Part shown: positions 1 through 11,289 of the stretch, in pieces
Numbering within the stretch: the stretch's first letter is position 1
Layout: the number at the start of each line of letters is the position of its first letter
From: Bactrocera neohumeralis
Lineage: Eukaryota > Arthropoda > Insecta > Diptera > Tephritidae
Assembly: GCF_024586455.1 (NCBI RefSeq)
Contig: NC_065921.1
Location: forward strand, 50,180,574-50,244,573
Length of the DNA stretch: 64,000 nucleotides
Direction of reading: 5' to 3'
Notes under the pieces: generated by a model
What the model was told of the DNA's origin: nothing
The model's database searches: none
The model's input: the letters and a program-made list of their open reading frames with translations, nothing else
Made by a program: the position numbers and the translations under genes

Positions 1-754
1 GAAGAAAATGACCCGAAACATAGGAGCCGACTCTGTACTCAATGAAACTCAAGAAAACCATATTGGTAATCAGTTACCAGACGTCAATCTAATATAGAAA
101 TTTTTGACCATTAATGAAAGCCCAAATATCAAGAAAGATTTCAGGGGACCAGATAATTGGAGGTCGCTTCCTGTTTAATTTACAGATATTTTAGTTGCAC
201 GTTGCCATCAAAGATGTCTGGCTATAATTGAAAACGCGGGAGAATGGAGCAAGTATTGAATAAAAGTCAGCTATCACAAAACTATATGATTTCTATAATT
301 ACCAAATTTTTTCCCAATAAACGTTCCTACACAAAATGAACGCACTCTACCTTTAACAGCAACCAACAGTATATGGCACGTTCCAATTAATTTTGCTAAG
401 ATATGTATGTATATTAGGCACTGATTTACATATGTATATGTATACATATATTGTATATTGTATAAAGTCAACCAGAATAATGAAAATCTGGACAGTTTCT
501 TGAAAATATATTCAAATAATATATATTTTTTTCAGTTTAAAGTTAGTCATAGGTTCGGGGGAACCCTTAAAAGGTAGAAAATCATTAGTTCGGACCTGGG
601 TACTGTGGAATGGGCTGAACCGAGTCTAAATATTTTTGCATGGGTGACATTTTTTATATTTTCAAGAGTAAATAATTTTCGCATGCACTTAATCCTAACT
701 CTTCTTTCTCGTTGGTTAATAAACAATTAACTTACTAATTAATAAAACGTATCA
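1..754. other. PEPCK 3' flank, no gene recognised
   Basis: AT-rich sequence downstream of the PEPCK gene. Short open frames are present on both strands, but none resembles a known protein and none has a convincing splice or start context. I see no transposon terminus here. Confidence 0.5.
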
Positions 755-760
755 TTTATT
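755..760 (-). terminator. AATAAA polyadenylation signal of PEPCK
   Basis: On the minus strand AATAAA lies 10 bases past the TGA stop codon of the PEPCK exon (stop at 770-772). The distance is short but feasible for a compact insect 3' UTR. Further AT-rich AATAAA-like hexamers lie closer to 740, so which one is used is inference. Confidence 0.4.
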
Positions 761-769
761 CTGGCATTA

Positions 770-2666
770 TCATTTATTTAAGCGCTTCTTTAATTCATTC
801 AATTGCTGGGATATTGATTTTGGTAGAAACTCACCTACTTGCATTTTAAAGTACTGTTCAATTTCATTGACTTCTTTTTGCCAGAAGCCAATAGGTACGT
901 CAAAAAGTTCATTTAGGTTGACTGTTGGTTGTAGTCCTGTTATATTCAGCCCACCTTCGCTAGGCAAATAACCAATAGGACTGTCTACAAAGCAACTATC
1001 CTCATGCACACGTCTGAAAATCCAGTCCAAAACACGACAGTTATCACCAAAACCTGGCCATAAAAATTTTCCATCTGTACTTTTACGAAACCAGTTAACA
1101 TGAAAAACTTTCGGTACTCTTCCTCTTTTTTCCATACTCAGCCAGTGCTTGAGATAATCCCCAAAGTTGTAACCAAAGAAAGGACGCATTGCAAATGGAT
1201 CATGCATTATTACTTTTTCTTTATGCTCGGCGGCTGCTGTGGCTTCACTGCGCATTGCTGCACCTATGAATACACCGTGTGCCCAACTACGGGCCTCGTA
1301 TACTAGTGGAACACCTTTTGGGCGACGACCACCGAATAGGATTGCGCTTATAGGTACACCTTGTGGATCTTCCCAGGATGGATCAATAATGGGGCACTGA
1401 ATAGCGGGTGTACAAAAACGAGAATTTGGATGCGCTGCTGGTTTATCGGATTGGTTAGACCATAGCTTACCCATCCAATCGGTTACTATAACATTATTAA
1501 TATTTGTCTCTTCCATTCCCTCCCAGTAAACCCCACAGTCCGAAGTAGATGCCACATTTGTAAAAATAGTGTTATTAAAAATGGTCTTCATTGCAATAGG
1601 ATTTGTTGACATGGAAGTACCTGGGGCAACCCCAAAGAAGCCATTTTCGGGATTTATTGCTCGCAGCACACCTTCGCTATCGAATTTCATCCAGGCTATA
1701 TCATCACCGACACACTCCACTTTGTAACCTGGCAGTGTTGGAGTCATCATAGCTAGATTTGTTTTACCACAAGCTGATGGAAACGCAGCTGCGATATATA
1801 TCTTTTTGCCCTTCGGATTCGTGATACCTAATATAAGCATATGTTCGGCCAACCAACCTTCGCGTTTCGCAATAGTGCTACCAATACGCAATGCAAAGCA
1901 CTTTTTACCTAGTAAAGAATTACCACCATATCCGGACCCATAAGACAAGATCTCGTTGGTATCAGGCTTATGAAGAATGATTGTGCGTTCAGGATCACAT
2001 GGCCAAGAAGGTACCGTAATTATTCCGTCTTTCGGGGTACCCACTGAATGTAAACATTTCACAAACTCATTACCCTTGCTTTGTAATTTTTCTAGGACTT
2101 GATTTCCAACACGAGTCATAATCTTCATTGATTCTACAACATAAGGGGAATCGGTAACTTCAATGCCAATCTTTGATAGCTGAGATCCCACAGGGCCCAT
2201 TGAAAATGGAATCACATACATTGTTCGGCCTCTCATACACTGAGGAAACCTCTCTTGAACAGCTTGCTCCATATCAGCTTGCGAAATCCAGTTGCCAAGT
2301 GCGCCAACGGTAGAAATTGGAGTGACGGGTACAGCTTGTTCCTTGCGATCAGTACATATAAACGTTTTGGATTCAACGCGAGCAACGTCTGCCGGATTAG
2401 TTCGGGCAAGCCAGCAGTTATTGTATTTCTTAAGCGGAGTTATGGTCCCCTGCTTCAGCATCAATTCTTGCAATACCTTGCTCTCATCTTCACTTCCATC
2501 ACATATATGTATGTGATCTGGTTGACATAAATGAACGCATTTATTCAAGTAAGCTTTGGCACCAGCTGTGAGAAGACCGTAATTGCCATACTGCACAGAC
2601 AATGCACGTCTTGAGGCAACGGGCGAAATTAAGTAGAACACTTTTGGTGTGTTTAATAGCTTCCAG
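770..2666 (-). CDS. Pepck: Phosphoenolpyruvate carboxykinase (GTP), terminal exon
   Basis: Converts oxaloacetate plus GTP to phosphoenolpyruvate, GDP and CO2, the committed step of gluconeogenesis and glyceroneogenesis. The frame is open for about 630 codons without a break and ends in TGA. Numbering from the GTG codon at 2641, visible family motifs are the substrate loop GYGGNSLLGKKC (about 237-248), the P-loop-like FPSACGKTN with the active-site cysteine (287-295) and the metal-site motif CVGDDIAW (310-317). The GTP-dependent family is usually 620-650 residues, so almost the whole enzyme is here. No ATG lies at the N-terminus. The frame stays open upstream to a good 3' splice site (TTTATTTTCAG ending at 2667), so translation must start in an upstream exon that I could not identify. 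The first residues after the acceptor include an Arg-Arg pair and hydrophobic residues; a mitochondrial form is possible but unproven. No inactivating change seen. Confidence 0.95.
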
Positions 2667-2686
2667 CTGAAAATAAATATATTTTA

Positions 2687-2695
<9 letters not shown>
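2667..2695 (-). promoter_or_regulatory. 3' splice acceptor of the PEPCK terminal exon
   Basis: The minus strand reads an AT-rich tract, then TTTATTTTCAG, then the exon. The PEPCK reading frame continues in phase right up to the AG, which supports splicing to an upstream 5' exon rather than initiation in this exon. Confidence 0.7.
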
Positions 2696-2717
<22 letters not shown>

Positions 2718-4410
2718 TGTATACATATCTAAAGTTATATATATAAGTACTAAACTTTACAGGACAAGAGTTGTAGGTAAGCGTAGTTATAATGACTTAA
2801 TTAGAATGAATAAAGTATATCAAAACATGCAATTTTAAGGATACGTCCTAACAATCATTTAAAACCAAGTCACTTTATATACGAAGCAAAATTTGAAAGA
2901 AACAAAAGAGAGGTATTATCCGCTATAAGCCTTTACCAAATAAAAAAACCAAAAATTATGAAAAGGGGAATGACAAAACTGGTCGTATGTTCTCATTTGG
3001 AGTATGGAGGAAGATTTTCTACTTTGCTATTATTAAAATATTAGACATATTGTGAGTCCTGTTTTGATTATAGAAAGTTAATAAGGCCAAATATAATCGG
3101 AAATCTTAGCACTCCAATAGTATTGATATTTTAAAATATATGTACTACGTTATTCTACGTCCATTTTCCTAGTTTCACTGAAAATAGTTCCATATACCCA
3201 ACTTTTTGAGGTAGAACTTTGCCGTTTGCCTATATACATATGTATGTATGTATAAAAGATGCTCAAGCAAACGAGCAGCACTTGGGGTGCAGCCCTGCGC
3301 TAACACAGCCCCACATATTACTAAGTATGTACTAACATGCCATATCAGCCGGATGTTCGAAAATCTGATATTAGTAAATGAGGGCTGAAGCTATAGGCTA
3401 AATAAAACACTTGCAAAAAAATAAATTCCATGTCTTTGACCAACTGAAACGTATTGAGTCAGTTTTCCAATCTGAACTTCTAAAGCAAAAAGAAGTAAAA
3501 AAAGATTCAAATAAATAATAAATGTTTTGTTAGCACAATCTATAAAGCGGACAATTCTATTAATCGGATAGAAAGAATGGTTTCGCCAGTGTCCGCTTAT
3601 TTAGATTTCATTGAATTCTTAACAAACTCCTACGCATTGATTACAATGGAATCTTTTTTCGATAAAATATTGCAGAATTAACGTTACATTAAAGATAAAA
3701 GGTTAGATCTGACAACTTTTATTACTATTTAAATATACATAGATGTATGTAATAGATATATTTTCCTTTCTTAAAACTTTAGAAAAGAACGAAAACAGAA
3801 TACAAAAATAGACGTAATAAAAGATAATTCGGCTTATAAATATGTTATTTACTTTGCGTTGGTTCAAGGTTCAATTCAATTGTAGTTTCTTTTTGTGTAA
3901 ATTCCGTCTGAAACTTGTTCTTGTTCGCCTACAACTGCTAAGGGAATGATTTCTGATTGCAATAAATACGACGTCTTTATTTCTTATCGTGTATATATTT
4001 ATGTATGTATGTACATATGTATGTATATATGTGCAAATAATCGTCGCCCAACTGCTGATAACCTTAAGTCTGCAAGCCGGGCCCCCAAAACAAAACTTGT
4101 TTTTGAATTCACATAAACCCAAACATAAATTCACAAGTATGTATGTATGTACACAAAAACCATGTGTACGTATTAAAACTACGTAAAGCCATAATAGCAA
4201 CAATATACTAATGTTCTAAGAATAACAAGAAATGTATGTTCGTTATTTTATTTTGCCTGTTATACGCGCCAACATATCTGCATACATACATATATGTATA
4301 TACATATGTATACTTACATATATGTTTGCATAGTATGGATGTTATCTTACGTAAATAAAATCGGATCAATAATAATTCTAGCCCCCAAATCATACCTAAA
4401 ACTCGAACTT
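2696..4410. other. Intergenic or intronic DNA with AT and TATG microsatellites
   Basis: Probably the intron or 5' region of the minus-strand PEPCK gene. It holds an (AT)n run at about 2686-2740 and ACATATGTAT-type clusters near 3232-3252 and 3998-4032. No first PEPCK exon and no transposon coding sequence could be recognised. Confidence 0.45.
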
Positions 4411-4461
4411 TTGCAATATGTTGCTACAGAGTGTAATAGTCTTGTTCACATAACGGTTACT
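4411..4461 (+). repeat. 5' end fragment of the DINE-like family
   Basis: Contains a diverged GTTGCTA, a GAGTRTWATAGT-like block and then TTGTTCACATAACGGTT, the order seen at the left ends of the three long copies at 7158, 56169 and 59811. Similarity stops soon after, so this is a terminal fragment. Confidence 0.55.
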
Positions 4462-4911
4462 ATGTTCGGACCGACATTAAAAACATGTTTTCTTAAAAAA
4501 AATTAGTTTTCGCCCCAAAACTTGTGTTTTGATCAAGTTTTTGGTCAAACGAATGCACATTGAAAACCAGTTTTTGCAGAAGACTACTTGAAAACTCACA
4601 TTCCACTTATTTTAATCGGTATCTACTATTATTGAGAGACATACATACATATTTTGGCATCCCTTAATTGTCATTTAATATATGCTTGTGTCATTCCATG
4701 CACAAATACAGTATTCCCCACTTAATTGGTCACCGTTACGGTTAACGTATTTTCCCGCTTATTTGAATCACTTAAGAGTCATTGAGTCCGGTTAATTTTT
4801 TCTCCGCATAATTTGTAAAAGATATGTACATATATGTATTTTCCTTGGAAACTGAATACGTCTGAACTGAAATCGCTGTCCCCTTGCATTCGATAACTGC
4901 GTCACAATCGG

Positions 4912-6790
4912 TCAGGTTCCATTAAATAGTTTCGGCGCATGAAGATTGTGAAACATAATAGTGATAGATCCAACTTTGAGACGCAAATGATGCTGCGGCT
5001 TATCAAGCCTCTCTAAAGAATATAGAAATTCCACTGGATAATTCACGGCTTCGTCTTCATTGTCAAGATGATCGATCGATATGTATGAGCGCAAGCCAAC
5101 TGGAATTTGACTTTGAATCTTGCTGTTTAAGGGGTTACGGTGGTCTAGAACCCTCAAATTAAGAGTGTTTTCTGGATTTTTTTTTAAGGTTTAAAAAAAG
5201 AGCAATCAATTTAAAATTTTTACAGTTTATTTATACACTTATGAAAAGTACAAAAATATTTTTTTATTAAATAAAAAATTTTTTTAACAATATTAAAAAT
5301 GGCGTGAAAAAAAGCTATCTTAAAAGATGACTCCCGGTGCCGTTGTTGATTTTTACTCTTCTGAACATCTGAAACATAAAAACCAAATAAATTATTAACC
5401 AGTAGGAGTGCAGCTATCGCTGGGAATACAACCAAAAAAAATTGAAAATTAAAAAAATTTGGCGCTTTTGAAGTTCAGATTCTGAAAACAGCTATTTTTG
5501 GACCAGTTTTAGATCGAAAAAAATCGAAGTTCTTAAGATTAAAATTTGATCGTAGTCCCAGCGATAGATATGGATCTTATAAACACCATATTAAAATTTC
5601 AAGTGATTCGGATGGATAGTTTTTTTTTCATCAACGGCACGCCGAAAAAAGTAGTTTTGAGATAAATGAGTTTAAAGTTTAGAGTGTCTATATTTTGGAG
5701 ACCGCGCGCTACCTGCTAAAACGGTTGTAGAAGCTAAAATAACGTGTGTTAAAGGACTATACTTACGAACTATCAAAAAAAGAAATCGATTTATTGAAAA
5801 TTCTAGACCACCGGGACCCCTTAAGTCATCATTAACATCGGTATTTTGGAAACTAATCGCAGTTGAGATAATTTGGCCAATGTTCCGATAAAAATTCGTG
5901 ATGTGTTAATCTTTCGTTGAAGTGAATTGACAAAAGGCAGGTGAAATTGATATCAAAGCACTGGAAGACTCAACCGGAATTTGCCCATTTCCAATTCTTA
6001 GCGAATACGATATAAAATTTCTTCGGCAATGTAATTTTTTTCGTATCCCATAATTGACGCGAATTTGAAGGCTGATTTGTCGAAATGATCTTCGCGAGAA
6101 GTGTGCGAACTTCAGTGGCATGCGAAGTAGCTACCGCATTGTCCATCGTTTGTTTCTAGTTATTATCATGTTTCAGCAATTGCAATTGCTGGCATGCTTC
6201 TCAAAAAGTTGCACACACTGCACCATTCACAATATGCAATGCCTCAAATGAAATTGAACCGCAAGGCGCACAACAGTCGGAAAACTTTCATGAATTGCAA
6301 AAGTAAAGTTCACGTATCGACCCATTTGATACTTGCTGATCGATTTCACCAAACTCCAATTCTCAACATTGTCATGAGTTTTGAATGTGAATTAGACAAC
6401 AGTGGCGAATATGGTACGATCCATGTGTTGTCAACTTCGATATTCACGCCTCCAAATTGCATGCTAAATGTTCTGCCATTGTTGTCTGCTGAGCGACGCC
6501 GATACAGTGGCTATTCATCATTTCCACTCACCACTTCGTATAATTCTGGATCTATCTCTGGATGAGGCATTTTCGCGGATATGATTTCATCAATTTGATT
6601 GGTTACTCCACCATCCCCATCCAAAGAAGAATGTGTGGGTGCGGCAAACCTCTTTTTTGCTACTCAACAGAATACATCCTTCATTTCAAGATAAAGTCCA
6701 TCAAACATTGTAGCTGTTGTTTGAAAAGTCGTACTGTGACATCGTGACGAAAAGAACGCCGACCGATATTAGCGCGACCTCTTCGTGGCT
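4912..6790 (-). pseudogene. Helitron Rep/helicase relic
   Basis: Rolling-circle transposon protein with Rep nuclease and PIF1-like helicase. Read 5' to 3' on the minus strand, fragments appear in the expected family order: RHDVTVRLF, then the Rep tyrosine-region motif KRGLPHPHILLWM near 6610-6650, then YRRRSADNNGRTF and VDNTWIVPYSPLLS (about 6380-6515), then helicase pieces LRIGNGQIPV (about 5970-6000) and DEAVNYPVEFL, LRLKVGSI and PKLFNGT (4915-5065). Frameshifts and stops are frequent, and a large piece between Rep and helicase is missing. The helicase part is split by an inserted MITE (5131-5820). Recognition rests on several independent family motifs in order. The element cannot be autonomous. 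Confidence 0.85.
5131..5820. mobile_element. TTAA-flanked MITE (piggyBac-type target) inside the Helitron
   Basis: A 690-bp insertion bounded by TTAA on both sides (5127-5130 and 5821-5824). Its terminal inverted repeats read GGGGTTACGGTGGTCTAGAA on the left and the complement of TTCTAGACCACCGGGACCCC on the right. Removing the insert with one TTAA rejoins the Helitron helicase frame, so the element came in after the Helitron. It has no coding capacity. TTAA duplication points to mobilisation by a piggyBac-type transposase; the source element is unknown. Confidence 0.8.
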
Positions 6791-7080
6791 TCGTAACAAA
6801 TTTCAATATGTAATTGATCAGTTTGTGTGAAACACACATAAAGTGTTTACTGAATAATTTTCAATAATTTTTCTTTTGAATAGCCGGAATCAAAAAGCAA
6901 GCGGCCGAAATTGAACGATTCAAATAATTTAAAAATCAAAATAATAAAAAACAAAACAAACAAAAATTGGAAAAAAAAAATTTATACTGAAAAAAGTTAC
7001 TTTTTGGAATTGTCCAATTTTCCGACTTTTCTTCAAAAAAAATGCGGTATTTTTATTTTTAAACCATCCCCGATCCACAT

Positions 7081-7157
7081 CGAATAACTTCAGAAAATTT
7101 CATCAAGATTGGTGCAGCCGTTCTCTTAGCGTTACCAACAAACAAACATTCATTTTT
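7081..7157 (+). repeat. Interspersed-repeat tail ending CATTCATTTTTATA
   Basis: Contains ATCAAGATTGGTGCAGCCGTT and ends CATTCATTTTTATA. A similar block lies at about 8345-8405 (GCAAGATTGGTCCAGGCGTT through GATTCATTTTTATA), on the other side of the DINE-like element. They look like two tails of one older family flanking the insertion. Family not identified. Confidence 0.4.
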
Positions 7158-8212
7158 ATACTCTCGCAACAAAGTTGCTAAGGAGAGTATTATAGTTTTG
7201 TTCACATAACGGTTGTTTGTAAGTCCTAAAACTAAAAGAGTCAGATATAGGGTTAAATATACCAAAGTGATCAGGGTGACGAGTAGAGTTGAAATCCGGA
7301 TGTCTGTCTGTCCGTCCGTCCGTCTGTCCGTCCGTCCGTCCGTCCGTACAAGCTGTAACTTGAGTAAAAATTAAGATATCATGATGAAACTTGGTACACG
7401 TATTCCTTGGCTCCATAAGAAGGCTAAGTTCGAAGATGGGCAAAATCGGCCCACTGCCACACCCACAAAATGGCGGAAACCGAAAACCTATAAAGTGTCA
7501 TAACTAAGCCATAAAAAAAGATATTAAAGTGAAATTTGGCACAAAGGATCGCATTAGAGAGGGGCATACTTCGACGTAATTTTTTTGGAAAAGTGGGCGT
7601 GGCCCCGCCCCTACTAAGTTTTTTGTACATATCTCGGAAACTACTATAACTATGTCAACCAAACTCTATAGAGTCGTTTCCTTCAGGCATTTCCATATAC
7701 AGTTTAAAAATGGAAGAAATCGGATAATAACCACGCCCACCTCCCATACATAGGTTATGTTGAAAATCACTAAAAGTGCGTTAACCGACTAACAAAAAAC
7801 GTCAGAAACACTAAATTTTACGGAAGAAGTAAAAAAAGGAAGCTGCACCCAGGCGTTTTTTTAAAATTGAAAATGGGTGTGGCCTCGCCCACTTATGGAC
7901 CAAAAACCATATCTCAGGAACTACTCTACCGATTTCAATGAAATTCGGTACATAATATTCTCTTAACACCCTGATGGCATGTACGAAATATGGGTGAAAT
8001 CGGTTCACAACCACGCCTTCTTCCATCTGATGCCTTCTCTGTATAATATACGAGTATACATTAGGAACCAATGATGTTAGCGGAATAAAACTTTACAAAA
8101 ATACGGTATTTGAAAAATATGTAAATGACGTATAATGAAATCTCGATTATCACTTTATCATGCGAGAGTATAAAATGTTCGGTGACACCCGAACTTAGCC
8201 CTTCCTTACTTG
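7158..8212 (+). mobile_element. DINE/INE-1-like non-autonomous element, copy 1
   Basis: Starts ATACTCTCGCAAC, with a local hairpin closed by GTTGC and GAGAGTAT, and ends with TGCGAGAGTAT followed by a stem-loop (GTTCGGTG/CACCCGAAC) and CCTTCCTTACTTG. A (GTCY)n microsatellite sits at about 7303-7350. The body repeats modules around TATCTCRGGAACTACT and CCACGCCC. Hairpin ends, GTCY core and 3' stem-loop match the known DINE-1/INE-1 (helentron-derived) layout in flies; the family assignment is inference from that layout. Two further copies share the whole length at 56169-57233 and 59811-60844. Reading frames inside are incidental. Confidence 0.7.
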
Positions 8213-8659
8213 TTTTTATATAACGTTTGTATGGGAAAAAAGGGCTGTTTTTAGGCGTTTTCCGGCAATTATTCGAACTTTTCTTGCCGTAAAAACCATT
8301 CTTAAACCTCAAAGAACATTTTAAAAAAATAATTGGCAAGATTGGTCCAGGCGTTGTTGAGTTATGCGATTAGCAACACATTTTGCGATTCATTTTTATA
8401 TGTATAAGTACATAAATATAAGAAGATAAGATGATCTCTAAATATAAGTGCATGGTCTTGTTTTATTCCTTATACTTTTCCGTTTAAAGTTAAAGACATT
8501 ATTTAGATATCATTACTAAAAAATTACTTATAATGCACATATAATATTTTCTAATTGATTGTCAAATTAACCGGGATTCCTGAACGGATTAAACGAATTT
8601 TTCAAATAAACGAAACTCGAATTGTAAACAAACAAATAAATTTGTGAATAGTCAATGAA

Positions 8660-9110
8660 AACGTATCGAAAACACATAATGTCGCTCAGCTTGATTCCAC
8701 AATCCACACATTTTTTGGCCAATTTGATCCATTTCTTCTTTTCGCTATGTGGCGCCAATTGGATATTCCAAGCGAAGCCAGGTCCTTCTCCACCTGGTCC
8801 TTCCAACGGAGTGGAGGTCTTCCTCACCCTCTGCTTCCCCCGGCGAGTACTTTCAGGGCTGGAGTGTTTTCGTTCATTCGGACAACATGACCTAGCCAGC
8901 TAATCGTTCCATCGAATGCGATATTCGCCGTAGCCAACGCGCAAAGGACAATAAATCTTTCGCAGAATCTTTCTCTCGAAAACCCGCAACGTCGACTCAT
9001 CACTTGTTATCATCTTCCAAACCTCTGCACCATATAGCAGGACGGGAATTATGAGTGTCTTATAGAGTTTGGTTTTTGTTCGTCGAGAGAGGACTTTACT
9101 TCTCAATTGC
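8660..9110 (-). pseudogene. RTE C-terminal region, broken
   Basis: Part of the RTE ORF downstream of RT. The stretch at 8900-9106 reads LSRRTKTKLYKTLIIPVLLY, then YGAEVW and FERKILRKIY, a block that follows the RT domain in this family. Further 3', the frames that correspond to the WRHVAKKENDW end of the copy at 45641-45847 are shifted and degraded. It cannot give a functional protein. Confidence 0.65.
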
Positions 9111-9409
9111 CTACTTAGTCCGAAGTAGCACCTGTTGGCAAGAGTTATCCTGCGTTGGATTTCTAGGCTGACATTGTTGGTGGTGTTTACACTGGTTCCA
9201 AGATAGACGAAATTATCTACGACTTCAAAGTTATGACTATCAACAGCGACGTGAGAGCCAAATCGTGAGTGCTTCCTTGTCCAGTCTGGAGAAAGCAGAA
9301 CTAACGGCGCGGGTGTTGAGGCCTATGATATCAATATCGTCGGCTTACGCCAGCAGCTGTACACTCTTATAAAAGATGATACCTTCTCTGTTTAGTTCTG
9401 CAGCTTGAA

Positions 9410-10260
9410 CTATTTTCTCCAGAAGCAGGTTGAAGAAGTCGCACGATAGGGAGTTGCCTTGTCTGAAACCTCGTTTGGCATCGAACGGCTCGGAGAGGTT
9501 CTTCGCGGCATAGAGGCAGCTCCTTTACGTGCTGTCGAAAGCCGCTTTGAAATCGACGAAGAGGTGGTGTGTGTTGATTCTCCTTTCACGGGTATTTTCC
9601 AAGATTTGGCGCATGGTGAATATTTGGTCGGTTGTTGATTTGTCAAGTCTACACTAATAAGGTCCAATCAGTTTGTTGACGGTGGGCTTTAATCTTTCAC
9701 ACAATACGCTCAATAGAACCTTATACGCGATGTTGAGGAGGCTTATCTCACGGTAGTTGGCGCAGATTGTGGGGTCTCTCTTTTTGTGGATTGGGCAGAG
9801 CACCCTTAAATTCCAATCTTTGGGATGTACCAGGTCTAAATCCACTCTGATAAGGTCCAATCAGTTTGTTGACGGTGGGCTTTAATCTTTCACACAATAC
9901 GCTCAATAGAACCTTATACGCGATGTTGAGGAGGCTTATCTCACGGTAGTTGGCGCAGATTGTGGGGTCTCTCTTTTTGTGGATTGGGCAGAGCACCCTT
10001 AAATTCCAATCTTTGGGCAAGCTTTCGTCCGACCATATTTTACAAAGAATCCGGATCATGCTCCTTGCCAGTTCTTCGCCGACGTGTTTGAATAGCTCGG
10101 CCGGTAATCCATCGATCCCGCTGCTTTGTTGTTCCTCAGACGGGTAATTGCTATTCGAACTTCTTCATGGTCGGGCGTTTGGAACATTTGCTCCATCGTC
10201 ATCGAGTGGGGAATCGGGTTCGATTTCTCCTGGCGTTCTTTTTTTTCTGTCTGCAAATGC
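9410..10260 (-). pseudogene. RTE reverse transcriptase, broken
   Basis: Copies element RNA at the nicked target. Visible RT blocks are KDWNLRVLCPIHKK, CANYREISLLNIAYKVL and RLKPTVNKLIGPYQSGFRPG. The 164-bp stretch coding for these occurs twice in tandem (9661-9824 and 9854-10017), so the RT is duplicated internally and out of order. In copy 4 the corresponding segment occurs once, which marks the duplication as specific to this locus or its assembly. Confidence 0.7.
9661..10017. repeat. 193-bp tandem duplication within RTE copy 1
   Basis: The 164 bases at 9661-9824 and 9854-10017 look identical by eye, with a unit offset of 193. The intervening bases differ slightly at the junction (GATGTACCAGGTCTAAATCC). 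Such identity means a very recent duplication or a misassembly. Confidence 0.85.
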
Positions 10261-10493
10261 GTCTCGCTTCCCTCTTCATCTCTCGGTATCTATCCCATCC
10301 CGCACGTGTTGTGGTCGATCGTAACGTTGCGAGGTAGGCAGCCTGTTTTCTCTCCGCTGCAACACGGCACTCCTCGTCGTACCAGCTGTTCTTTTGCATT
10401 TTCCGAAAACCATTGGTTTCGGTTGCAGCTGTATGTAAGGAGCTTGGAATGCCGTCCCACTATTCCCTTGTACCGAGTTGTTGACGAGTGCTC

Positions 10494-11200
10494 TCAGAGA
10501 GCAGGATTGCAAGTCGAGTAGAAAATCGTTGGGCTATCTGCTGTGATTGCAGCTTCTCGACGTCGAACCTTCCTTGTGTTGTGAATTTTGGGTGCAACAA
10601 GACAGTGGTCCGAGTCGATGTTAGGATCTCGGAGCGCACACACATCTAAAACACTGGGGACATGTCTTCCGTCTATCACAACATGATCGATCTGGTTGAT
10701 GGTTTTTCGATCCGGAGACAGCCAGGTGGCTTGATGAATTTTCTTATGCTGGAATCTAGTACTACAGATAACCTTATTTCGGGCCCCGGTGAAGTCGATC
10801 AGCCTCAACCAATTTGGGATGTTTCGTCGTGAAGGATGAAGTTTAGCGACCGTAGTGCCAAAGATACCTTCTTTGCCCACCCTGGCGTTAAAGTCACCAA
10901 GCACGATTTTGATATCGTGGCGGGGCAGCTCTCATAGGTGCGCTCCAAACACTCATGAAGGCATCTTTGGTCACATCATCCTTCTTCTCCGTCGGCGCGT
11001 GGGCGCAGATCAGCGATATGTTGAAGAAGTTCGCTTTAATGCGAATTGTGACTAGACGTTCATTCACGAGGGTGAATGACAGTACTCGGCGACGGAGTTT
11101 CTCTCCCACCACGAATCCCACACTAAATTTGCGCTCCTTTATATGGCCACTGTAGTAAATGCCACAAGGACCGACTCGTCTCAGTCCTGTTCATCGCATT
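10494..11200 (-). pseudogene. RTE endonuclease (EEP family), broken
   Basis: Apurinic-like endonuclease that nicks the target site. Motifs in order: GFVVGEKLRRRVLSF and ISLICAHAPTEKKDDV (10930-11120), then LGDFNARVGKEGIFGTT, INQIDHVVIDGRHVPSVLD and NIDSDHCLV (10590-10904). These are the catalytic-region motifs of the family (GDFN, NQIDH, SDH). The domain is split between frames near 10890-10930. The related frame at 28584-29414 is continuous. Confidence 0.75.
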
Positions 11201-11289
11201 TCTTGGACGTCGGTGATGTCAGCCTTCACTCTAACGAGGACATCAACCAGCTGGGCTGCGGCACTTTCCCAATTAAGGGTATTATGGTG

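Larger units (their letters stand above)
8650..11285 (-). mobile_element. RTE-clade LINE, copy 1 (longest)
   Basis: A non-LTR retrotransposon read on the minus strand: endonuclease at about 10500-11200, reverse transcriptase at about 9400-10260, and the C-terminal region at about 8660-9110. The endonuclease and RT motifs are of the RTE type often found in insect genomes. Frame breaks occur throughout, and a 193-bp tandem duplication lies within the RT. Four more fragments of the same family occur at 24600-25070, 28082-29565, 45125-45846 and 62093-63045. No target duplication was found. Confidence 0.8.

Noticed and set aside
5220..5435. 71-codon minus-strand frame with a hydrophobic start
   Set aside because: Lies within the TTAA MITE and has no similarity; chance frame.
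6194..6565. 123-codon plus-strand frame
   Set aside because: Antisense of Helitron Rep sequence on the minus strand.
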